Assembly: GCA_020072565.1 (NCBI GenBank)
Contig: JAIQGI010000007.1
Span: 186,001 to 250,000, forward strand
Direction: 5' to 3'
Length of the DNA stretch: 64,000 nucleotides
Origin: Terriglobia bacterium
GTDB taxonomy: Bacteria; Acidobacteriota; UBA6911
The notes below the pieces were generated by a model. That model searched no databases. It had not been told where the DNA came from and saw nothing but the letters and a program-made list of their open reading frames with translations. The translations under genes and the position numbers were made by a program. Shown here one piece after another: positions 43,539 to 53,321 of this stretch (positions within the stretch are counted from its first letter, which is position 1; the number at the start of each line of letters is the position of its first letter).

Positions 43539-43646
43539 TGCTGCTTTTGATCTATTGCCGGCGATCAGCCGGCTGGATCAGCATAGAGCTATGACGAAAT
43601 CTGACGGCCGACGTAACTCCTTCAACCTTTCACCTTGGGCAAAAAA

Positions 43647-44222
43647 ATGAGGCCAACGCGAGCATCAATACAGAGACTTCTTCCAGTGGCGTTTATGATT
43701 CTGTCGGTAACCAATGCAGGCGCCTTGGGTCAGGTAAACCGGATCTCGATATTCAACGACGCCGAAAGCATTATGACTCCTATGACCAATATCGATGGTG
43801 GACCGGATGTGGGCAATATCCTGAACTTCCACTTCTTTCCCGGATTACGTGACTATCTCAAGGGTAACAATCGTTCCGCCATGAGTCAGTTGACCTACTT
43901 CCTGGATCGTCCTCAATATTCCAGTATGAATCCCAAACAGAATCAATATTTCAGCATTGGCCACTATGTCCGGGGAATGATTTACTTCTACCACGCGCAG
44001 GGGGTCGGAAGGCTTGAGCTGGCACGAATGGAGTTCGACAGCGCCATTCTGAGGAATCCGAATAACCACTTTGCTTACCTGGAGTTAGCCCGCGTCTATT
44101 CTCTGCTCGGTTTCAAGCAACAGGCCGTCCTGACGCTCCAAAAGGTTCTCAAACTAAATCCCGAGGGATCTCTAGCCCAGGAAGTGCGCCGGGAACTTGC
44201 GCTCGTCCAACAGCAAAAATAG
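43647..44222 (+). CDS. Secreted TPR-repeat protein
   Basis: 191 residues from the ATG at 43647. The start has a signal-like sequence (MRPTRASIQRLLPVAFMILS, ALGQ cleavage). The remainder is helical, with a TPR unit near residues 135-175 (HFAYLELARVYSLLGFKQQA, then VLTLQKVLKLNP). Probably periplasmic and a scaffold for the assembly complex; TPR proteins are common in EPS loci. No further specificity can be read. Confidence 0.75.
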   Translation: MRPTRASIQRLLPVAFMILSVTNAGALGQVNRISIFNDAESIMTPMTNIDGGPDVGNILNFHFFPGLRDYLKGNNRSAMSQLTYFLDRPQYSSMNPKQNQYFSIGHYVRGMIYFYHAQGVGRLELARMEFDSAILRNPNNHFAYLELARVYSLLGFKQQAVLTLQKVLKLNPEGSLAQEVRRELALVQQQK

Positions 44223-44267
44223 AATTGATACATCGCCCTGTCGCCAAACGGTGGTTATGGTACAGTA

Positions 44268-45311
44268 ATGCCACTTCGACTACGTTCGGTAGATCTGGAA
44301 ACTGACCGGGAGGAATTGATCAGCCTCCTCGGAAGAAATCTGCCCGAGATTTCACATGCTCATAGGTACGAATGGCTCTATCTGGCAAATCCCCATGGAG
44401 TGGCGAGATCGTGGTTTGTGGTTGATAGTCCGTCAGGCAATGCCGTCGGTTGTGCTTCGCTCTTCCCCAAGATTCTCTGTCTCGACGGCCGACCGCGATT
44501 GTGCGGCCAAGTAGGAGATTTCGCAATTGATCGAGCTTTCCGAAGTCTTGGCCCCGCATTAATGCTTCAGCGTTGTACCCTTGAAGCCGTCAGGAGAGGT
44601 GAATTCGAGATTTGCTATGACTGCCCACCGCATTCTCTGGGAATGTCCACGTTCCAGCGTCTGGGCATGGCCGAGAGCTGCCAGATGCATGGGTACGCAC
44701 GACTGATGCGAACTGACCGGCAACTGCGCAAGCTCCTCGGCAATAAAACACTTTCGCGTCTTATTGCCGTGCCCTGCAACTATTATCTACGTACACGGAA
44801 TCATAAATCTCTGCCTGATAACGCCTTGGACATTGCACCGCTGGAAGGTTCTTTCGGGGAAGAGTTCACCGCACTTGATCGTCAACTCACAGGGGCTGCG
44901 GTAATTCGTTGCCGTCGAAGTGCAGAATATCTCAACTGGCGATTCCGCGAGGATCCCCTAAATCATTATACGGTCCTGACAGCACGCCGTCGGAACCAGC
45001 TTGTCGGTTTTGCCATCCTTGCTGCTGACAAACAGGATGCGCATCTGCTTGACATCTGTGGGGCTCCCGAAGTCAGCTCGCAGTTGGTGGAAGCAGCGGC
45101 CAATGCAATCAAGGACATGCGCGTGGAGACGCTTCGTGCCACAATCTCACAATTCAATCCACTCTCAGTTGTGCTGCAGGAACGGGGATTTTGGTTTCGT
45201 GCGCCAGCGGCTAGGGTTATTGCTTACTGCTCTCCCGAAGCTGAGATGTTGAGAAACATGCTGGACAGTCCAAATAATTGGGTATTGACACACTCAGATA
45301 TTCTAGCCTAA
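44268..45311 (+). CDS. GNAT-like acyltransferase, paralogue of 29392-30429
   Basis: 347 residues. YEWLYLANPHGVARSW, GDFAIDRAFRSLGPALMLQ, FGEEFTALD and AEYLNWRFREDP repeat those of the paralogue 15 kb upstream. Both copies keep the double-domain length. Substrate unknown; the pair may acylate two positions of the same unit. Follows the TPR gene by 45 bases. Confidence 0.8.
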   Translation: MPLRLRSVDLETDREELISLLGRNLPEISHAHRYEWLYLANPHGVARSWFVVDSPSGNAVGCASLFPKILCLDGRPRLCGQVGDFAIDRAFRSLGPALMLQRCTLEAVRRGEFEICYDCPPHSLGMSTFQRLGMAESCQMHGYARLMRTDRQLRKLLGNKTLSRLIAVPCNYYLRTRNHKSLPDNALDIAPLEGSFGEEFTALDRQLTGAAVIRCRRSAEYLNWRFREDPLNHYTVLTARRRNQLVGFAILAADKQDAHLLDICGAPEVSSQLVEAAANAIKDMRVETLRATISQFNPLSVVLQERGFWFRAPAARVIAYCSPEAEMLRNMLDSPNNWVLTHSDILA

Positions 45312-45904
45312 CAAGGATGCGCCGAGCGACTCAGTACCAGACATGCCGTTTATGGGGAGTATCGTATGCCCACGCTGTATCTGCGCGGCCCGCAGCTCCC
45401 CCCTCAGAACATCTTGACAACTATACTAATAGTACTACTCCTCTAAATCTTGATTCCTGTGACATTCGTTACAATAGATTTTCTATTTCAGTGCGACAAT
45501 GTGATCGCACCCTGTTGCCGACGCTGGGCTCGCAGGGTTTTCATGCTGTTATGGGAAGTTTCTCGAATGTTCAGACGCAATGAGACATTGGTGGATGCAG
45601 CTACCGCCACTGGGGCAAAATTCAGGTTGAGACATTGGCCTTTTTCTACCGCGCCGATGTTCGTTTCGTCGGCAAACTTCACTGCGGACCGTTGCCTGTG
45701 CCCAACCTCATTCGCCAATCCCGGTCTTTGTCCTGACGGATTTCTCCCCGATGTCTGGAAGGTGACAAGCTGCTTGGCGATCATATCCGCATCAAAGACG
45801 TGCATGCCCATGGCCTATAAAGACCTCTTGGAAGTCAGAACCATCGCCCATTTCAGGACTAACTCGACGACGCCGGCCGTATCGCAGACACTGAGGAGTA
45901 TGTT
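45312..45904. other. AT-richer gap before the large secreted protein; no gene supported
   Basis: About 590 bases. Plus- and minus-strand open frames of 107-152 codons exist but mirror each other and have no recognised domain. The drop in GC and the lack of a clear gene suggest a control region or decayed sequence. No promoter pair was convincing. Confidence 0.4.
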
Positions 45905-48748
45905 ATGAAATTGAAGCTCGTAATCGCATTTCTTTTCGTGCTTTATGCTTTTGCTGGACTGTCTCATACTCCCCCAGGACCTGTTGACTCCCTGCAACCA
46001 GGGCAATGGTACGAGGTGCCGAACTCGAAGCTGAGAACTTCAGGAGTTGCGTATCCAAACAATCCTTCTGGGCTTGGGGATATTAGCCAGATCATATCCA
46101 TCTGGAATGGCGGCGCCTTCGACAGCAAACGGGATAGATTGATAATTTGGGGTGGAGGGCATGGAGTTACTTACAGGAACGACGTGTACACCTTCGATCT
46201 GAACTTGGTAAATCAGGGCGTTCAGGCCTGGGGAAGGGCGATTGATCCTTCGTTGGTTTTCAATAACCCGGAAACAGAGGTATATTATCCGGACGGTCAT
46301 CCCAGGTCACGGCATACCTATGGTTATCTGACATATATTCCTGATCCCGTAGATCGGTTTTTAACCCTTGGCGGAACTGCATTTGCTCCCAATGGAAATG
46401 TCCATTCTGATCACGTGGATGCCTTCAACTTTACGACCGGAGATTGGGAGATACAGAAGTTTCCTGACCTTAGTGGTGGAACACCAGCCAGCATGTATGG
46501 GGCCATCAGCGATTATGACCCTTCAAGCGGTCATGTGTGGTACATGGCTCCCTCGGGGGGGCACTGGCTCATAGAACTAAACCCTGCGGCAAATGGCGGT
46601 GCCGGTGCGTGGATAGATCATGGGAACACTTACACAGAGCCAACACCTATAGGGTATTATATGACGGGCGCCCTTGATCCTGTCCGTCATTTGTTCGTTG
46701 CCATCGGATGCGCTGGCACCATACTGAACGAAGACTCCCTGCAGCTGCAATCCTGTTCCGGAAACGGCGAAGTGAGATGGTGGAATGCTCAACCGGGAAC
46801 GCAGGCGGCACATATCGCCACACTCAGCGGGAATTTTGACGTTAACGAAATCATAAAGGAGCGCAATCCGGGCTTCGTTTTTGATCCAGCCATAGGAAAG
46901 TTTGTCGCATGGGGCGCCAGTCTGACCGACCCGACCAAGAGGACCTGCGTTTATACCCTCGATCCTGGAGCCGCGCCATATACTGCAGCCTGGGTATTGG
47001 AAAAGATTCCGGCGGCCGCGACTAACACCGTAACTCCGACGCATCGGGATCTGTATGGAACTTACGGCAGATTCCGATATAGCCCAAGTAAAAATGTGTT
47101 TGTGCTGGTTAATAGCGCAGATGACGATGTGTTTATCTACAAACTCGGCGTGCGAAATGGAGAAACTATCCCTCCGTCGGCTCCCACAGCATTGACCGCG
47201 ACCACCGTTTCTGCAACGCAGATAGATCTGAATTGGACTGCCTCCGTCGACAATGTCGGAGTTGCCGGCTATATCGTCTACCGCGGCAGCAACCAAGTCG
47301 CCTCCGTCACAGCTCCGTCTTACCAGGACACGAACCTTTCGCCCAGCACGCCTTACTCCTATGCAGTCGCTGCCTTCGATGCCGCAGGCAACCTCTCAGC
47401 TCTGAGTGCAAGCGTCAGTGCCGTCACTCAAAGCACAACCTTTGATACCGCACCTCCTTCGGTTCCCACAGGCCTCACTGCTACGCCGCTTTCATCGTCA
47501 CAGATAAACCTTTCGTGGAACGCATCTTCAGACAACGTCGGTGTTGCCGGATATCGGCTGTACCGTGATGGTTTGCTGCTTGCATCCACAACTTCGATAT
47601 TCTACAGTGACACCATTCTTAGTCCCACCACATCTTACAGCTATCGTCTTGCCGCTTTTGACACGGCAGGTAATCAATCCGCCCAATGCAATGCAGTCAC
47701 TGCGCAGACACCAGCCATTGGCCAATTGCCCGTTCTGACATTTTCCCAGCTATGCGCGCAGCCGGGTGTACTTAAGTGTGTAGGGTTCAACAGTAACGCT
47801 GACATTCCCTTAGGTGCGTATTACCAGCCTTATCAGTCCTTTGGATCACCTTCCGGTATTGATTATATAGTCAGCCAAACCAATCCATCGTTTAATGGAG
47901 TCCCGCCCACAATAGACACGACAACCTATGCTTCGGATGGCGGATCACTGAAATTCACCATCCCCTCGCAGTCACCAGCAAATACATCAGGAGATTATTT
48001 TACAAATTTTCCTCCCGTGTATCCTGGCAGTGAGTTTTATATCCGTTGGAAAATGAGATTTTCTACCGAGTTTTTGAGCACTCATTTTACAAACAGCGAT
48101 GGCTTCAAGGTGCTTGCTGTAGGTGAGGGGGATCATGCCAACTGCAGTCCTCAGGCCGCCCTCTCGATCGACTCTGGCGGTGGCTGCTCCCTTACTCACA
48201 GTCCGCAAAACATTGTCATAGAAAACATCAATCAGTATGGCATCCCCAGGATGTATCACCATTCCGATGAGACTATAGAATTTGATAACAGTTGGATGGG
48301 TCCGATTCTCTGGCAAAATGCCCGACCTTCTCCCAGCTGCGGTTACCATGCTTCCGGCAACTGCTTCCAGTTTTATGCCAACGAGTGGATGACATTTGAA
48401 CTTCACGTGAAGGTTGGCACTTGGTTTATTGGCCTGCGCAATGCGTGGAATGCTGCGATGGCATCGGGAACTACGCCTAGGAATTCACAGGTCGAACTGT
48501 GGGGAGGCCGGGAAGGGCAGCCAATGGAGTATATTATAAGTTTCAATCATTTTGATCTTATAAACAATGACCCAACCCACTATGGCAATTACGGAAAAGT
48601 ATGGCTTCTCCCATATCAAACAAACAAAGATCCGACGCAAGTTCATCCGATATGTTATGTGTGGTACGACGAACTGATCATCTCGACTCGACCAATCGGG
48701 GCGCTTCCTCTGCGACCTGGTGCGCCGGCAAACGCCAAAAAGAAATAA
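45905..48748 (+). CDS. Secreted propeller/fibronectin-III protein with lyase-like C terminus
   Basis: 947 residues; RBS GAGGAG seven bases before the ATG. Residues 1-20 are a signal peptide (MKLKLVIAFLFVLYAFAGLS). About 30-420 is a beta-propeller/Kelch-like part with repeated strand-turn units (DRLIIWGGGHGVTYRNDVYTF, SRHTYGYL, RHLFVAIGCAG). Two fibronectin type III domains follow at about 424-510 and 522-605 (both with PTALTA/PTGLTA starts and NVGVAGY). The C-terminal 620-940 region is rich in Trp, Tyr and Asn and recalls jelly-roll polysaccharide-lyase or carbohydrate-binding folds (YFTNFPPVYPGSEFYIRWKM). Likely binds or trims the EPS outside the cell. No PEP-CTERM tail. Confidence 0.78.
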   Translation: MKLKLVIAFLFVLYAFAGLSHTPPGPVDSLQPGQWYEVPNSKLRTSGVAYPNNPSGLGDISQIISIWNGGAFDSKRDRLIIWGGGHGVTYRNDVYTFDLNLVNQGVQAWGRAIDPSLVFNNPETEVYYPDGHPRSRHTYGYLTYIPDPVDRFLTLGGTAFAPNGNVHSDHVDAFNFTTGDWEIQKFPDLSGGTPASMYGAISDYDPSSGHVWYMAPSGGHWLIELNPAANGGAGAWIDHGNTYTEPTPIGYYMTGALDPVRHLFVAIGCAGTILNEDSLQLQSCSGNGEVRWWNAQPGTQAAHIATLSGNFDVNEIIKERNPGFVFDPAIGKFVAWGASLTDPTKRTCVYTLDPGAAPYTAAWVLEKIPAAATNTVTPTHRDLYGTYGRFRYSPSKNVFVLVNSADDDVFIYKLGVRNGETIPPSAPTALTATTVSATQIDLNWTASVDNVGVAGYIVYRGSNQVASVTAPSYQDTNLSPSTPYSYAVAAFDAAGNLSALSASVSAVTQSTTFDTAPPSVPTGLTATPLSSSQINLSWNASSDNVGVAGYRLYRDGLLLASTTSIFYSDTILSPTTSYSYRLAAFDTAGNQSAQCNAVTAQTPAIGQLPVLTFSQLCAQPGVLKCVGFNSNADIPLGAYYQPYQSFGSPSGIDYIVSQTNPSFNGVPPTIDTTTYASDGGSLKFTIPSQSPANTSGDYFTNFPPVYPGSEFYIRWKMRFSTEFLSTHFTNSDGFKVLAVGEGDHANCSPQAALSIDSGGGCSLTHSPQNIVIENINQYGIPRMYHHSDETIEFDNSWMGPILWQNARPSPSCGYHASGNCFQFYANEWMTFELHVKVGTWFIGLRNAWNAAMASGTTPRNSQVELWGGREGQPMEYIISFNHFDLINNDPTHYGNYGKVWLLPYQTNKDPTQVHPICYVWYDELIISTRPIGALPLRPGAPANAKKK

Positions 48749-49237
48749 AACACTGGCTCTTGTTGCCCGAAACAACCTGAGCAGCCAGAAGAGGGAGATG
48801 CAATCGATAGAACATCGAGTCACCTACTGAATGGACTTTCGCCCCGTTCAACACAATTGTGCTCGTGCGTGGAGCGCTATCCTCTCCAGGAAGCAAAGCC
48901 ATAACATGCGCAGAATATGCCCGGCGCCGCCATGCACAGGCAATTAACATCGCCGCTTATGGACAGCCCACAGTAGCCTGTAACCAGCTCTGTCTGCAAA
49001 GGTTCCGCCAAACGAACATTATTCAACCTGATCTCCGGACACAATTCATGTTGCGTTGCGCATAAATTTCACTATGTTGCCGACCTCACTTTCTTCCGAC
49101 AGATCGCCGCACGCGAGCGGCTCCCGTGGTACTCTCCGACATGTCCCCTAACACGAAAGGCATGGGCTCCGGTGGGTTTGCCTGGTGCCATTGGCATATT
49201 TCCTCGCTACGCCACAGGTTCCAAGGCTGCAGGGGTA
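48749..49237. other. Gene-free stretch before the CapK-like gene
   Basis: About 490 bases. No open frame with a domain was recognised; a minus-strand frame crossing it overlaps the end of the secreted-protein gene and looks like a shadow. No clear promoter or hairpin. Confidence 0.4.
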
Positions 49238-50635
49238 ATGATCGGCATGTTAGAAAATCTCTATAATCATTGCCCTGTCTCATTACAGACTCTACTCCTA
49301 AACGTAAAGGCGTTGGAACTCCACCTAGAACGGTACGGAAGCAAATTTCAGAAAGTCTATGAGCAGTTCACAAAGAATCAATGGATGTCTGTGGCTGACC
49401 TGAGGTCCTACCAGAATGAGCGGCTAAAACTCTTGATATCACATGCCTATCGCACCGTCCCCTATTACAACGAGCAGATGAAACGGCTCAGGCTCCTCCC
49501 TGCCGATATTCGATCGCTTGAGGATCTGCCCAAATTGCCGGTGTTAAACCGAGACCAGACAAGAGCCAATCTTCATAGACTGACCTCCACAGCATATCCT
49601 AAAATCCTACTACGTCATGGCCACACCAGCGGCACAACGGGCTCGCCGTTGGACATATATTACGATATTCGCACCTGCGTCGTTCACCACGCAGCCGACT
49701 GGCGCTTCAAGTCCTGGGCCGGTCTCCATTATGGGCAGCCTTACGCTTCATTGCAGGGGAGAATGATCGTACCGATACGACAAGAGCGGCCACCTTTCTG
49801 GAGATACAATTACATTAATCATCAGCTCTTTCTGTCAGCCTTCCATCTGCAGCAAGATAACATCGCCTGCTATTTTGACGAGATGTCGAGGCGAAACATA
49901 CAATTCATCGAAGGCTATCCGTCAACGACCTATATTCTGGCTCTCTATCTTTTGAAAATGGGATCACGGTTTCCGCTAAAGGCAGTTTTTACCTCCTCGG
50001 AAACGTTATACGGGTATCAGCGTGAAGCAATCGAAGAGGTATTTGCATGCAGCGTGTATGATTCTTATGGCATGGCGGAACGTGTCACATTTGCCACGGA
50101 ATGTCCCAGCCACTGCGGCCACCATCTCAACTCCGACTACGGTATCACCGAGTTTCTGGACACGAACGACGAACCCGTGTCCCCTGGCCAGCTCGGCAGA
50201 ATTGTGGCCACAGGCCTGCATAACTTCGCGATGCCCCTGATTCGATTTGAAATGAAGGATGCGTCGTCGTTAAAGGGTCATGGATGCGAATGCGGGCGTT
50301 CTTTTCCTCTCATGCAGGATGTCACTACAAAGAATGAGAGCATCGTCACCCTTCCCGACGGCAGACTTATCTCTCCTTCCGTCCTGACGCACCCATTCAA
50401 GCCGATGCACAACATCACAGAATCCCAGATAATCCAGGAGAGCCTCGGAGAACTTACGATAAAGATCGTAAAGAGAGATGGATATACCGTTGAGGATGAA
50501 AAAGCGCTGCTCTCTGCCTTCTATGAAAGACTCGGCGGCCAAATCAAGATTCGGGTGGACTACGTGCCGTCCATCCCGAGAACAGAGAACGCCAAGTTTC
50601 GGTGGGTTATTTCCAAGGTACCCCCACGCTTTTAG
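49238..50635 (+). CDS. CapK/PaaK-like adenylate-forming enzyme
   Basis: 465 residues from the ATG at 49238 (MIGMLENLYN); the ATG at 49247 is also possible and a TTG/ATG further up would give a longer N terminus. LISHAYRTVPYYNEQMKRL, LLRHGHTSGTTGSPL (P-loop), YDSYGMAERVTFATECP and FEMKDASSL follow the phenylacetate-CoA ligase/CapK family. It should activate a carboxylate as an acyl-adenylate. CapK-like genes in capsule loci have unclear function; an acyl substituent of the glycan is possible. Next genes are DUF362 and a glycosyltransferase. Confidence 0.88.
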   Translation: MIGMLENLYNHCPVSLQTLLLNVKALELHLERYGSKFQKVYEQFTKNQWMSVADLRSYQNERLKLLISHAYRTVPYYNEQMKRLRLLPADIRSLEDLPKLPVLNRDQTRANLHRLTSTAYPKILLRHGHTSGTTGSPLDIYYDIRTCVVHHAADWRFKSWAGLHYGQPYASLQGRMIVPIRQERPPFWRYNYINHQLFLSAFHLQQDNIACYFDEMSRRNIQFIEGYPSTTYILALYLLKMGSRFPLKAVFTSSETLYGYQREAIEEVFACSVYDSYGMAERVTFATECPSHCGHHLNSDYGITEFLDTNDEPVSPGQLGRIVATGLHNFAMPLIRFEMKDASSLKGHGCECGRSFPLMQDVTTKNESIVTLPDGRLISPSVLTHPFKPMHNITESQIIQESLGELTIKIVKRDGYTVEDEKALLSAFYERLGGQIKIRVDYVPSIPRTENAKFRWVISKVPPRF

Positions 50636-50819
50636 CAAAACTGCCCGCTGCTTGCGCACCGATTGCGCGAGGTGCCTTTTGAGTTTAAAAACCACATCCT
50701 AGGAGTATCTAACGCCGGAAAAGCGGAGCATTTTTGTATCTCGTCCTCAGAGGCAATGATTTACTTTAATGGAATTACCTGAATAATAGATCGCACAATA
50801 CATTACCTTGGGAGAGCCC

Positions 50820-52265
50820 ATGGCATATGAGTGTTCAAGAGTATTCGCCGAGCCCTGCGCCACATATGATAGTCCTGAGATTATGGCCTGTATTGCTCGC
50901 TGGGATGACCTCTTTTCCCAGTATCTTCATCCGGGTCAATGTGTGATTCTCAAACCCAACTGGATCAACAGCGCTCATAAGTATCGCCCTGATGAATGGC
51001 AAAGCTTGATAACACATCCCAGCGTAATAACTGGCGTGCTTGATTCCGTCCTGCGTTTCCTTCAGGGTAAAGGAAGAGTTGTGATCACCGACGCTCCTGC
51101 GACTTCTTGCTCCTGGCGAGCCCTGATGGACCGCATGAGACCTGATCAATGGGTAGAAATGGGTAAGCGTCATGGCATACAGGTTGACATCGTAGACCTT
51201 CGCGATGACGAGTGGACCGTCAGTCACGACGTCGCACTGCAGCGCAGAAGACTGCCGGGAGACCCTCTCGGCTCCACACAATGTGATCTTGGCCAATTCA
51301 GCGAATTTAATACGCAGCAACAAGGTAGCCGTCGTTACTATGGTGCGGACTATGATATCAATGAAACAAATCTGACCCACTCCAATGGCCACCATAAATA
51401 CAAACTTTCTAGATCCGTCATTTCGGCTGATGTATTTATAAATCTTCCCAAACTAAAAACCCACAAAAAGGCTGGCATTACCTCCTCGCTCAAAAATCTT
51501 GTGGGCATCAACACTTACAAGAATTGGCTTCCTCATTACTCAGTGGGCACACCCGAACAAGGTGGTGATGAATTCCAGCACAATTCAATGAAAAACCGCT
51601 GGGAAGGTGCATTGGCGCGTCGCATTAAACACCTCCTGTCGACACAGCCGCGGGCGGGGAGATATCTTCTGCCAGCAATAACCCTTGTGAGAATGTTTTT
51701 CGGCGATACCCGGCGAGTCATTCGAAGCGGAAACTGGCACGGGAACGACACCATATGGCGCATGATCCTGGACCTCAATAAGGCTTTATTGTACTGCAAT
51801 CCCGATGGTTCAATACGACACGATATTCCGCAGACGCGCAAGCCCTATATCAGCATTGTCGATGCCATTACGGCCGGCGAAGGTGACGGCCCCTTGTCTC
51901 CGGACCCAAAACACACCGGCCTGTTGATCGCAGGAGCCAACCCGGTTTCCGTTGATGCGTTCTGTGCGAAGCTCATGGGTTTTGACTGGATGAAGATACC
52001 TGCAATCAAAAACGCCTTCGCCATCAGGCACTATCCCATCGCAGACTTTAACTACGAGGACATCCATGTTGTGTCCAGCGATCGGCAGTTAAACGGCCGC
52101 CTCCTCGACATCCCGGCTCAGATCGGGTGCCGCTTTAAGCCGCATTTCGCATGGGTCGGGCATATTGAAAGCGACCCTGCTGCAACGGGTGCGCCCTCGC
52201 GCCCGCCGATCCCGGGACACGCCGAACGAAGCACCTTTCCAAACTACATGCCCGGCGATAAATGA
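50820..52265 (+). CDS. DUF362 domain protein
   Basis: 481 residues from the ATG at 50820, with GGGAGA just upstream; the TTG at 50808 adds four residues. QCVILKPNW near the N terminus, FINLPKLKTHKKAGITSSLK, NLVGINTYKNW and ADAITAGEGDGPL-like segment (SIVDAITAGEGDGPLSPDPK) are the DUF362 pattern. No ferredoxin-type Cys clusters were seen. The biochemical role of DUF362 is not established; location between the CapK-like and a glycosyltransferase gene suggests an EPS-linked task. Confidence 0.88.
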   Translation: MAYECSRVFAEPCATYDSPEIMACIARWDDLFSQYLHPGQCVILKPNWINSAHKYRPDEWQSLITHPSVITGVLDSVLRFLQGKGRVVITDAPATSCSWRALMDRMRPDQWVEMGKRHGIQVDIVDLRDDEWTVSHDVALQRRRLPGDPLGSTQCDLGQFSEFNTQQQGSRRYYGADYDINETNLTHSNGHHKYKLSRSVISADVFINLPKLKTHKKAGITSSLKNLVGINTYKNWLPHYSVGTPEQGGDEFQHNSMKNRWEGALARRIKHLLSTQPRAGRYLLPAITLVRMFFGDTRRVIRSGNWHGNDTIWRMILDLNKALLYCNPDGSIRHDIPQTRKPYISIVDAITAGEGDGPLSPDPKHTGLLIAGANPVSVDAFCAKLMGFDWMKIPAIKNAFAIRHYPIADFNYEDIHVVSSDRQLNGRLLDIPAQIGCRFKPHFAWVGHIESDPAATGAPSRPPIPGHAERSTFPNYMPGDK

Positions 52266-52280
52266 GAGGCAGACGAGCGC

Positions 52281-53267
52281 ATGAGTACCCAGTGCTCCCA
52301 TAACAACAAGCTGGTATTCATTTCGTGGGCCCTCTCCTGCAGAAGAAGCGACAGCATCGCCCGCAGGCTCGGAGGAACTTCCTATATGGTCTACTCGGGG
52401 GCATGGGGAAGCCGATATTCGACGATCGCTTTCAAGTATGCTTCCCAGATCGTAAAGACCCTGAAAATCCTGATCCGAACCAAACCGCATGCCGTCTTCG
52501 TAATGACGCCTCCCATCGTCGCCTGTCTTCCAGTCTTGGTCTATGCAAAACTTGCGGGGGCTTCTTACTCGATCGACGCGCACACCGCCGCATTCGTGGA
52601 CCCACCATGGCGGCACATCCTTTTCATCCACAAATATTTTTCACGGCGCGCAGCTACGACGATTGTAACCAACGAGTATCTTCAGAAATTAGTGCAGGCA
52701 TGGGGAGCGCATGCAACGATCGTCGCGGATGTGCGCGTCTGTTTCCCGGATCCTGCGCACGTGAGCCTCGACGGCGGTTCCAATATGGCCCTCGTTTGCA
52801 GCTTTACCAGGGATGAGCCCGTGGCATTGTTTTTGCGCGCCGCACGCAGCCTGCCCCAAATCAAGTTCTATGTCACCGGCGATCATGCGGATGCGGATCC
52901 GAGTCTTGTCAAAAATAGGCCGGATAATGTCGTGTTCACCGGATTTTTGCCGGAGGCCGAATATGTCGGTTTGTTGATGTCCTCGGACGCGGTCATATGC
53001 CTGACTACCGTGGACCATACAATGCAGCGGGGAGCGTATGAGTCCATTTATCTCGGCAAGCCGGTGATCACGTCCAATTTCGAGGTTCTCAGGAAAACAT
53101 TCCATAAGGGCGCAGTCTTTGTCGATAACAGAGTCGAGGACATCGTACGGGGCATTGTTCAGATGAGAGCCGACCTCAGGAAATATCAAGAGGAGGCACA
53201 GCAATTGAGGGAAGAAAAGCTGCGTCAGTGGGAAACCGTGGAAGCCGAGCTGCGGCGTTTCTTATAA
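52281..53267 (+). CDS. Glycosyltransferase (GT-B, group 1 type)
   Basis: 328 residues. Starts LVFISWALSCRRSDSIARRLG, continues with KPHAVFVMTPPIVACLPVLV and DAHTAAFVDPPW, and has TGDHADADPSLV and FTGFLPEAEYVGLLMSSDAV in the donor-binding half, then GAYESIYLGKPVITS. Fits a short GT-B glycosyltransferase that lacks the long inserts of the Stp family. Gap to DUF362 15 bases, to the third Stp1-like gene 54 bases, so probably one operon. Confidence 0.85.
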   Translation: MSTQCSHNNKLVFISWALSCRRSDSIARRLGGTSYMVYSGAWGSRYSTIAFKYASQIVKTLKILIRTKPHAVFVMTPPIVACLPVLVYAKLAGASYSIDAHTAAFVDPPWRHILFIHKYFSRRAATTIVTNEYLQKLVQAWGAHATIVADVRVCFPDPAHVSLDGGSNMALVCSFTRDEPVALFLRAARSLPQIKFYVTGDHADADPSLVKNRPDNVVFTGFLPEAEYVGLLMSSDAVICLTTVDHTMQRGAYESIYLGKPVITSNFEVLRKTFHKGAVFVDNRVEDIVRGIVQMRADLRKYQEEAQQLREEKLRQWETVEAELRRFL

Positions 53268-53321
53268 ATCAGGGTTCCGCTCCCCGTCGTCCCCGACGAC
53301 GATGCGCCAAAGGAATCAAGG

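Noticed and set aside
43560-43585. GCCGGCGATCAGCCGGC hairpin after the asparagine-synthase-like gene as a terminator
   Set aside because: Short stem and no T-run; the next gene follows in the same direction.
45450-45908. Open frames of 152 (plus) and 107 (minus) codons before the large secreted protein
   Set aside because: They mirror each other, have no recognised domain, and the plus frame is Cys-rich and runs into the next gene's start.
48678-48950. 90-codon minus-strand frame at the end of the secreted-protein gene
   Set aside because: Overlaps the well-supported plus-strand gene and has no domain of its own.
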